This document shows positions 1 through 5,264 of a stretch of 12,941 bases of DNA, piece by piece (the first letter of the stretch is position 1; every line of letters starts with the position of its first letter). The stretch spans positions 1-12,941 of the forward strand of contig JBEIPP010000092.1 in assembly GCA_040376995.1 (NCBI GenBank), read 5' to 3'. Source of the stretch: UBA4416 sp040376995 (GTDB lineage: Bacteria; Bacteroidota; Bacteroidia; B-17B0; Aurantibacillaceae). Made by a program: the position numbers and the translations under genes. A model generated the notes under the pieces. That model searched no databases and was not told the DNA's origin. It worked only from the letters and a program-made list of their open reading frames with translations.

Positions 1-182
1 AACTCAATCCTGCTGAAAAAATATGGGCACATCTAAAAAGACCTTTTACAAATAGGCTGTTTAACACCCTTGACGAACTAAGTATATTTATTAAAAAAAC
101 AACAAATGAACTATATGAAAAAACCATCATTTCTACATGCGATTTTAGTTATATTTTCGATGGTATAAATTGGACTAATTAA
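1..182 (+). CDS. IS630-family transposase, C-terminal end (cut by window edge)
   Basis: Reading from base 3 gives 59 codons in frame, ending at TAA (180-182). The peptide begins LNPAEKIWAHLKR, which matches the end of IS630/Tc1-type DDE transposases: NPxE carries the third catalytic acid and is followed by W-x-x-L-K. The remaining 40 or so residues form the usual helical tail. The start and the first two catalytic acids lie outside the window, so it is unknown whether the element is intact. The right end of the element should fall in the next few dozen bases, but I could not identify its terminal inverted repeat without the left end. The family call is firm from the NPAE motif and its spacing; activity is unknown. 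Confidence 0.85.
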   Translation, partial: LNPAEKIWAHLKRPFTNRLFNTLDELSIFIKKTTNELYEKTIISTCDFSYIFDGINWTN

Positions 183-208
183 TACTTCACTTTGGTATAA
201 TTTAAAAT

Positions 209-223
209 GCTACAATTTGTAGC
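209..223. promoter_or_regulatory. Palindrome GCTACAATTTGTAGC, candidate operator
   Basis: Perfect inverted repeat with 7-bp arms around a single central base. It lies about 25 bp before the -7 box of the ORF6N gene, where a repressor would act. Its 9-bp core ACAATTTGT recurs in a second palindrome at 801-815. The symmetry is seen directly; the operator role is inferred. Confidence 0.5.
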
Positions 224-245
224 AGAAGCCTACTATAAAATAAAT

Positions 246-253
246 TATTTTTG
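246..253 (+). promoter_or_regulatory. Bacteroidota -7 box (TATTTTTG) of the ORF6N gene
   Basis: Full match to the Bacteroidota -7 consensus TAnnTTTG, 30 bp before the ATG at 284. This would give a 5' leader of roughly 25 nt. A TTTG that could serve as the -33 element lies at 216-219 inside the palindrome, but its spacing is a few bases longer than usual. Confidence 0.5.
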
Positions 254-283
254 TTTTAGAGAAACAATATAATTTATATAGAG

Positions 284-793
284 ATGCAATTACAAGTTAT
301 TCAAACAAAAATTTATGAAGTACGAGGACAAAAAGTAATGTTAGATTTTGATCTGGCAGAGCTGTATGAAACAGAAACAAAATATTTAAAACGAGCAGTA
401 AAGGCTAATATAAAACGATTTCCGTCGGATTTTATGTTTGAAATTAGCAAGGAAGAGCTGGAAAGTTTGAGGTGCAATTTTAGCACCTCAAACAATAGAG
501 GTGGTAATAGATACTTACCCTACGCTTTTACCGAACAAGGCGTAGCCATGTTAAGCGGCATATTAAACAGCGATAAAGCCATTGATGTAAACATCGCTAT
601 TATGCGAGCCTTTATTGTCTTAAAGCAATTTGCCTTAACAAATACAGAACTAAATAACAAACTCAAAGAACTCGAAAACACCTACAATAAACAATTTAAA
701 GATGTCTACGAAGCCATAAATTATTTAATACAAAAAGATAAACAGGAAACCACTCAAAAGGAACGTAAGCAAATTGGATATAAAACCAAATAG
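284..793 (+). CDS. ORF6N domain-containing protein
   Basis: 169 aa. Residues of about 5-115 form an ORF6N domain, the DNA-binding-type domain first named from phage antirepressor proteins and common in Bacteroidota. Visible markers are IYEVRGQKVMLDFDLAELYE near the start, the VKANIKRFPSDFMF stretch, and RYLPYAFTEQGVAML followed by the helix INIAIMRAFIVLKQF-like (here VNIAIMRAFIVLKQF). The C-terminal 50 residues are a charged, probably coiled-coil tail ending in a basic RKQIGYKTK, as is usual in Bacteroidota homologues. It follows a good -7 box and sits directly upstream of a zeta-toxin-like gene. Its job is not established. Autoregulation or regulation of the neighbouring module through the flanking palindromes is inferred. 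A perfect 10-bp inverted repeat lies inside the gene (466-492). Confidence 0.88.
   Translation: MQLQVIQTKIYEVRGQKVMLDFDLAELYETETKYLKRAVKANIKRFPSDFMFEISKEELESLRCNFSTSNNRGGNRYLPYAFTEQGVAMLSGILNSDKAIDVNIAIMRAFIVLKQFALTNTELNNKLKELENTYNKQFKDVYEAINYLIQKDKQETTQKERKQIGYKTK
466..492 (+). repeat. 10-bp inverted repeat inside the ORF6N coding region
   Basis: TTTGAGGTGC (466-475) and GCACCTCAAA (483-492) are perfect reverse complements around a 7-nt AT-rich loop. In RNA this forms a stable hairpin, or a 27-bp dyad as DNA. It encodes the LRCNFSTSN stretch of the domain, so it may simply reflect codon choice. Function unknown. Confidence 0.6.
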
Positions 794-800
794 CTAGCTT

Positions 801-815
801 ATCACAATTTGTGAT
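801..815. promoter_or_regulatory. Palindrome ATCACAATTTGTGAT, candidate operator
   Basis: Perfect 7-bp arms around one central base, 8 bp after the ORF6N stop and about 60 bp before the -7 box of the kinase gene. It shares the 9-bp core ACAATTTGT with the palindrome at 209-223. No T-tract follows, so a terminator is unlikely. The same protein may bind both sites (inference). Confidence 0.5.
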
Positions 816-829
816 GACATAGTTGTCAT
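814..829. promoter_or_regulatory. Inverted repeat ATGACA-N4-TGTCAT
   Basis: Perfect 6-bp arms with a 4-bp spacer, overlapping the end of the 801-815 palindrome by two bases. It lies in the 96-bp gap before the kinase gene. It could be a second operator half or chance in AT-rich DNA. Confidence 0.3.
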
Positions 830-875
830 TTCTAAAGTTACATTTTGCAATCGTAGAAATATATAGTTAATTTTT

Positions 876-883
876 TATATTTG
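876..883 (+). promoter_or_regulatory. Bacteroidota -7 box (TATATTTG) of the zeta-like gene
   Basis: Full TAnnTTTG match ending only 6 bp before the ATG at 890. If used, transcription would start at or within a few bases of the start codon, giving a leaderless or near-leaderless mRNA. The gene could instead be read from the ORF6N promoter. Confidence 0.4.
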
Positions 884-889
884 TTGAGG

Positions 890-1459
890 ATGCCAAATAT
901 TTATATAATTGCTGGATGTAATGGAGCAGGTAAAACTACCGCTAGTTATACGGTATTGCCTGAAGTTTTGCATTGTGCCGAATTTATTAACGCAGATAAC
1001 ATCGCAAAAGGCTTATCTCCATTTAATGTAGAAGGAGTTGCTATTGAAGCAGCCAGAATTATGTTAACACGAATGCGTGAGTTAATAAGCCAACAAATTG
1101 ATTTTGCTTTTGAAACAACCTTGGCAAGTAAAAGTTATATCTCTTTGTTAAAACAAGCAAAACAATATGGCTATCAGGTTCATTTAGTTTTCTTTTGGCT
1201 AAACTCCATTGAACTAGCAAATGAACGGGTAAAGCAAAGAGTGCAAAATGGCGGGCATAATATCCCTAACGATGTAATAGAAAGAAGATATAAAGCTGGA
1301 ATTAAAAATTTAAACGAATTATATATTACCTTTGTAGATAGTTGGAGAATTTTTGACAACTCAGATAATAAGCATGAGCTTATTGCGGAAGGTATAAAAA
1401 ATTCAGCAACAAAAATTATTGATAGAGATATTTATTTAAAAATATGCCATGGAAAATAA
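890..1459 (+). CDS. Zeta-toxin-like P-loop kinase
   Basis: 189 aa from the ATG at 890. The frame is open from a TTG at 881, but MPNIYIIAG is the usual start of this family, so 890 is preferred. Residues 9-16 (GCNGAGKT) are a Walker A motif. FINADNIAKGLSP (32-44) carries the likely catalytic Asp36. FETTLAS (74-80) matches the zeta Glu-Thr segment, and the RV-x(5)-GGHNIP...RRY stretch supplies the phosphate-binding arginines. True zeta toxins phosphorylate UDP-N-acetylglucosamine and are about 280 aa. This short form is often annotated as zeta toxin or AAA ATPase, and its substrate is unknown. No epsilon-type antitoxin is present; instead a 58-codon gene overlaps its end by 11 nt and is the natural antitoxin candidate. 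A stand-alone kinase role remains possible. Confidence 0.87.
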   Translation: MPNIYIIAGCNGAGKTTASYTVLPEVLHCAEFINADNIAKGLSPFNVEGVAIEAARIMLTRMRELISQQIDFAFETTLASKSYISLLKQAKQYGYQVHLVFFWLNSIELANERVKQRVQNGGHNIPNDVIERRYKAGIKNLNELYITFVDSWRIFDNSDNKHELIAEGIKNSATKIIDRDIYLKICHGK

Positions 1460-1625
1460 ACATAACATATCAGAATTAACTCAAAAAATATCGGAAGGAT
1501 TAAAGCTTTCTTTTGAAAAATTAGTAAGAGATAAAGCAAAAGAAGATGGCGAATTAATTTTTTGTGAAGACGGAAAAATAATTCATGTAAAAGCTAAAGA
1601 ACTTTTAAAACAGCAAACTAAATAG
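1449..1625 (+). CDS. Small 58-aa protein overlapping the kinase gene, candidate antitoxin
   Basis: ATG at 1449, TAG at 1623-1625, 58 aa. It overlaps the last 11 nt of the kinase gene in another frame, so translation is probably coupled, and a strong terminator follows 5 nt after its stop. The first 30 or so residues look helical and charged (LTQKISEGLKLSFEKLV). The second half reads as a short beta hairpin, GELIFCEDGKIIHVKA, ending in a helix with ELLK. There is no signal peptide or membrane segment. I recall small proteins with a similar GELxxxxDGKxxxVKA pattern encoded next to zeta-like kinases, but I cannot confirm this here. The antitoxin role is inferred from the overlap, the size and the shared transcription unit. 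The gene is easily missed because of its length. Confidence 0.8.
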   Translation: MENKHNISELTQKISEGLKLSFEKLVRDKAKEDGELIFCEDGKIIHVKAKELLKQQTK

Positions 1626-1630
1626 TTTTA

Positions 1631-1660
1631 AAAACCCCCGATAGAAATATCGGGGGTTTT
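1631..1660 (+). terminator. Strong intrinsic terminator after the kinase/small-ORF unit
   Basis: Perfect 13-bp arms AAAACCCCCGATA (1631-1643) and TATCGGGGGTTTT (1648-1660) around a GAAA tetraloop, with T-rich sequence after it. The A-tract on one side and T-tract on the other would let it work in both directions. Confidence 0.92.
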
Positions 1661-1663
1661 GTT

Positions 1664-1718
1664 TGTGCTAAAAACCTATTTAACGGGAGCGGGTTTTGAG
1701 ATATTTGGTTTATATTTG
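1664..1718 (+). promoter_or_regulatory. Promoter block A of the first T9SS cargo gene
   Basis: Contains TGTGCTAAAAA at 1664, TTTAACGG at 1679 and the -7 box TATATTTG at 1711-1718, followed by AA. The same three elements occur at identical spacing (0, +15, +47) before the second cargo gene. The -7 box is 40 bp before the ATG at 1758. No clear -33 TTTG is seen at the canonical distance. Confidence 0.6.
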
Positions 1719-1757
1719 AATTTATAATGGAGTAATGCTCCCAAAACCTAATTAAAA

Positions 1758-4700
1758 ATGCAATTAAAAGCTGGAAGCCTAAGAATTTTATTTTCAATAT
1801 TATCCTTTTCTCAACATTCGTTGACTTCTTATTCTCAAAATTTTTGCTTCGCTAGCACAACTGGAATATCTGTTGTAGAATATGTTAGACCAATTTCGGT
1901 ATGCAGTGGGGATTTTAATGGAGATGGAAAACCTGACATGTCTTATGTTTCAAACAGCGGGACTGATGTAGTCGTTAAAATGGGAAATGGCAACGGAACT
2001 TTTACTCAGGCAAATAATTATCAGGTAGGTACTAATCCAAATGAAGTAATTACAAAAGATGTAAATGGAGACACTAAATTAGATTTGATAGTTGTAAATT
2101 CCGGTGATGGAACAGTCTCTGTTCTTAAAGCCATAAGCACTAATAGTTTTAGTCCAGCTCAAAGTTATTTCGTTGGTATTACACCAAAAAGTATTACGAG
2201 TGCGGATTTTAATAATGACACATATATCGACATTGCTGTTGCAAATTCAGGATCGAATAATGTATCAATACTTTTAGGGAGCCCAACAGGGACATTTTCA
2301 TCGTTTGGTAGTGCGATAACTGTGGGCGCAAATCCAAGTTCTATAAAAGCTGTAGATTTAAATAACGACGGCAAAATTGATCTTGCGGTTGCAAACAGCG
2401 GTTCAAATTATTTTTCTGTACTAAATGGCTTGGGCTACGGAACATTTTCATCGGCAACATCATATCCAGTCGGTGGAAATGTAGCCTCAATTTCTTTCGC
2501 GGATTTAAATGAAGATGGTTTGCAAGATATCATTGTAGCTAATAGAGGAGGAACCGGTAGTTCAATAGAATGTTCTTCTATCGCTGCATCGATGAATAAT
2601 GGATTAGGGTTTAATGCCCCACAATTTTATTTGGCGAGTTTCCCAGAATTTGTAACTACTGCTGATATTAATTTAGATGGTAACGTAGATGTACTCTGTG
2701 TTAATGATAATGCGGTATCAGTTTTTTTAGGTAATGGCTCAGGTTTATTAGAAAACCGTGTAAATTTTCTTACGGGATATGATCCAACAAGTATTGTATG
2801 TGAAGACTTCAATAGTGATGGCGAACCAGATTTACTAGTAGCGAATCAAGGTACTACAGCTAATAACAGCAGCGTGTCTTTATTGATTGGAAATGGAAAC
2901 GGAGATTTTGAAGCTATAATAAGTTATCCTTTTCGACAAAACCAAATGTTACAGTACCCTCCAAGCGGACTTGTTTCTGATGACTTTAATAATGACGGTA
3001 AAAAAGATTTAGCTTTATGCACAACGTTCTCAACATTAAGTGTGATGCTTAGCAGAGGCGATGGCACTTTTTTATCGCCAGTAAACTATTCAGTTTCTCC
3101 ATCGTTGGCTCCTACAGCTATTGAAACATCTGATTTTAATAATGATGGAAATATGGATATTGCATTGGCGTGTCATAGTACAACCAATAAAGAAGTGTTA
3201 ATTCTTCTTGGCAATGGCATGGGTGATTTTTCGATTAGTGGGCATATTGCAATAAGCTCGACTCCTTTAGCAATTACAACTAATGATTTTAATGGCGATG
3301 GAAAAATGGACATCGCTTTATCAAATAACATAACTAATGACGTGTCCATTATATTGGGTAACGGAATGGGTGGCGGGACGTTATTAGCTAATTTTCCAGT
3401 TGGTTCACAACCTTATTTCATAATATCCGCTGATTTTAATTCTGATAATATAATTGATCTTGCAACTTCAAATTATTTATCAGGTAATGTGTCAATTTTA
3501 ATTGGAAATGGAAGCGGTACATTCGCAAGTCCTGCGAACTATTCAGCACCTAATCCTACTGGGCTAACTTCTGGTGATTTTAATAACGATGGCAAGATAG
3601 ATTTGGCTGTTTCAAATGCAGGAAGTAATAGTTTTGTAGTTATGCTCGGAACCACTGCTGGGACTTATTCAATTTCTGGATCGTATCAAGCATCTGGGGC
3701 TGAGTGTATTGAAGCAGTAGATATTAATAATGACGGAAAACTAGATATTGTAACAAGTTCACCAAATGGATATTTGTTGTTTTTAAAAGGAAACGGTAAT
3801 GGGAGTTTTGCAACAGGAAATTACGTTGCGATTTTACCAATTGACTATTTAGTAGTTGAAGATTTTAATGGAGATGGGTTAAAGGATGTTGCTGTAGCTG
3901 GCAATGTTGATGCTGTTACTATTATTCGTAACCAAACAGCAGGTATTCAAGTCTTAGGTTCGAATATTATATGCGTCGGTTCTAGTCTTAATTTAAGTGG
4001 CCCAAAAAACTGTTATTCCTATACGTGGCAACCTGGTGGAACTCATCAAGATAATCTTCTTGTGAGTGCAAGTGGGGTATATTCGCTGACAGTATCAAAC
4101 TTAAATGGCTGCGTTACAACAAAAACAGCCAGCATAATAATCACAGTCGACAACACTTGCCAAGACGTTTGGCCTGGAGATGCTAACAGTGATGGATTGG
4201 CAGACAATTTAGATGTATTAGAACTTGGGTTGCATTATACACAAACAGGATTGCCTAGAGCAACAGCAAGCAATAACTGGCAATCTTATTTTTCAAATAA
4301 CTGGACAGGAACAATTAGTAACGGAAAAAACTTGAATCATAGTGATTGTAACGGCGATGGAATTATTAATGATAACGATACCTTAGCCATATATAATAAC
4401 TATGGATTAACGCACGCATTTAAAACAGCGCAAACCAATACAGTTAATCTTCAATTAAGTATTGTTCCTGATCAGGCATCCGCTGTAAAGGGAACATGGG
4501 CAACAGCCTCTATTTATTTGGGAGATGCTGCAACAAACATTAATAATATAAATGGGGTGGCATTTACGATTGATTTTGATAATACCTTAATTGAAACTAA
4601 CAGTATTTATATTGAGTATCAAAATTCGTTTTTAGATGCAGGACAAAATTTAGATTTTAGAAAATTAGATTTTATTAATGGGAAAATTTTTACCGCAAGT

Positions 4701-5147
4701 ACACATACGGTTAGCAATAATGTGAACGGATTTGGCAAAATAGCAACCTTACATTATCAAATAAAATCAAATTTAGCAACTGATCAAGTTTTAAATATTG
4801 GGTTGTCACAAGCTAATCAATCAAATGCTTCTGGGGCAATTGTCCCTTTAACATCAGGGGCTGGCACTTTAATGGCAATAGGCGCAAGTGTTGGTTTACA
4901 GGAATTAAATGCAAATGTAGTTTCTATAAGTCCTAATCCAACTAATCGTTCATTAACAATCAATTCAAAAACAGAACTGCAAAAAATAGAAGTTGTTGCT
5001 ATTACAGGGCAGATATTATTGAGTGAAGTGCCAACTAACGTGTCGCATACATTGCACTTGGATAATTTTGCTAATGGCATTTACTTCGTCAATCTCTATC
5101 AAAACAATCGTATTGTAAAGAGAGAGAAGGTGGTGTTGAATAAATAG
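1758..5147 (+). CDS. Secreted FG-GAP/VCBS repeat protein with dockerin-like, cohesin-like and T9SS sorting domains
   Basis: 1129 aa. The N-terminus has a signal peptide (basic MQLKAGSLR, then a hydrophobic stretch, cleavage probably near SYS-Q27). Residues of about 45-725 hold 14 FG-GAP/VCBS repeats of about 49 residues, each with a calcium-binding DxNxDGxxD-type loop starting at D52, 101, 150, 200, 249, 303, 350, 409, 459, 510, 559, 607, 655 and 702. Fourteen blades would fit two seven-bladed propellers. Residues 728-797 look Ig-like. Dockerin-like loops follow at 808-819 (DANSDGLADNLD) and 863-874 (DCNGDGIINDND), then a cohesin-like beta domain (about 896-1040). The T9SS type A sorting domain (about 1050-1129) has SPNPT, ITGQIL, FANGIYFV and a final KREKVVLNK. 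Export across the outer membrane and surface attachment follow from that domain. The ligand is unknown. Its C-terminal third is paralogous to that of the next gene. Confidence 0.93.
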   Translation: MQLKAGSLRILFSILSFSQHSLTSYSQNFCFASTTGISVVEYVRPISVCSGDFNGDGKPDMSYVSNSGTDVVVKMGNGNGTFTQANNYQVGTNPNEVITKDVNGDTKLDLIVVNSGDGTVSVLKAISTNSFSPAQSYFVGITPKSITSADFNNDTYIDIAVANSGSNNVSILLGSPTGTFSSFGSAITVGANPSSIKAVDLNNDGKIDLAVANSGSNYFSVLNGLGYGTFSSATSYPVGGNVASISFADLNEDGLQDIIVANRGGTGSSIECSSIAASMNNGLGFNAPQFYLASFPEFVTTADINLDGNVDVLCVNDNAVSVFLGNGSGLLENRVNFLTGYDPTSIVCEDFNSDGEPDLLVANQGTTANNSSVSLLIGNGNGDFEAIISYPFRQNQMLQYPPSGLVSDDFNNDGKKDLALCTTFSTLSVMLSRGDGTFLSPVNYSVSPSLAPTAIETSDFNNDGNMDIALACHSTTNKEVLILLGNGMGDFSISGHIAISSTPLAITTNDFNGDGKMDIALSNNITNDVSIILGNGMGGGTLLANFPVGSQPYFIISADFNSDNIIDLATSNYLSGNVSILIGNGSGTFASPANYSAPNPTGLTSGDFNNDGKIDLAVSNAGSNSFVVMLGTTAGTYSISGSYQASGAECIEAVDINNDGKLDIVTSSPNGYLLFLKGNGNGSFATGNYVAILPIDYLVVEDFNGDGLKDVAVAGNVDAVTIIRNQTAGIQVLGSNIICVGSSLNLSGPKNCYSYTWQPGGTHQDNLLVSASGVYSLTVSNLNGCVTTKTASIIITVDNTCQDVWPGDANSDGLADNLDVLELGLHYTQTGLPRATASNNWQSYFSNNWTGTISNGKNLNHSDCNGDGIINDNDTLAIYNNYGLTHAFKTAQTNTVNLQLSIVPDQASAVKGTWATASIYLGDAATNINNINGVAFTIDFDNTLIETNSIYIEYQNSFLDAGQNLDFRKLDFINGKIFTASTHTVSNNVNGFGKIATLHYQIKSNLATDQVLNIGLSQANQSNASGAIVPLTSGAGTLMAIGASVGLQELNANVVSISPNPTNRSLTINSKTELQKIEVVAITGQILLSEVPTNVSHTLHLDNFANGIYFVNLYQNNRIVKREKVVLNK
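1911..3887 (+). repeat. 14 FG-GAP/VCBS repeats within the first cargo gene
   Basis: Fourteen DxNxDGxxD-type loops at intervals of 47-59 residues, most of them 47-51. The two longer intervals (54 before the sixth loop, 59 before the eighth) mark inserts. The sixth-to-eighth region could be the junction between two seven-bladed propellers. The second and third repeats and the eleventh lack the Gly of the loop (DVNGDTKLD, DFNNDTYID, DFNSDNIID). Confidence 0.85.
4158..5144 (+). repeat. Shared C-terminal module, copy 1
   Basis: Encodes residues 801-1129: dockerin-like loops, cohesin-like domain and T9SS sorting domain. It aligns almost without gaps to residues 643-972 of the second cargo protein, at roughly three-quarters amino-acid identity by eye. 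Third codon positions differ often, so this is an old duplication kept by selection on the protein. Confidence 0.85.
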
Positions 5148-5151
5148 TAAA

Positions 5152-5179
5152 AAAGAACCGATTGAAATGTCGGTTTTTT
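5152..5179 (+). terminator. Intrinsic terminator after the first cargo gene
   Basis: Arms AACCGA (5156-5161) and TCGGTT (5170-5175) with an 8-nt loop, extended by flanking A and T runs, and a T-tract to 5179. It begins 5 nt after the TAG stop, so the two cargo genes are probably transcribed separately. Confidence 0.8.
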
Positions 5180-5191
5180 GTTTTTGAAAAA

Positions 5192-5246
5192 TGTGCTAAA
5201 AAGCCTTTTAACGGTATGGTTTTAAAAAATAATTGACCTATATTTG
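5192..5246 (+). promoter_or_regulatory. Promoter block B of the second T9SS cargo gene
   Basis: TGTGCTAAAAA at 5192, TTTAACGG at 5207 and -7 box TATATTTG at 5239-5246 followed by AA, at the same offsets as block A (1664-1718). The -7 box is 19 bp before the ATG at 5265. Confidence 0.6.
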
Positions 5247-5264
5247 AAATAAAAAAAGCCTTTT

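Noticed and set aside
161..200. Direct repeat TGGTATAA (161-168 and 193-200) as an IS end or target duplication
   Set aside because: Eight AT-rich bases, the first copy inside the transposase coding sequence; too weak without the left end of the element.
881..889. TTG start nine bases upstream for the zeta-like kinase
   Set aside because: The protein family starts at MPNIYIIAG; the TTG lies inside the -7 box TATATTTG, so 890 is the better start.
1911..3887. The repetitive DNA of the FG-GAP region as a CRISPR array or tandem DNA repeat
   Set aside because: The repetition is at the protein level (49-residue blades); the bases have diverged and there are no constant repeats with spacers.
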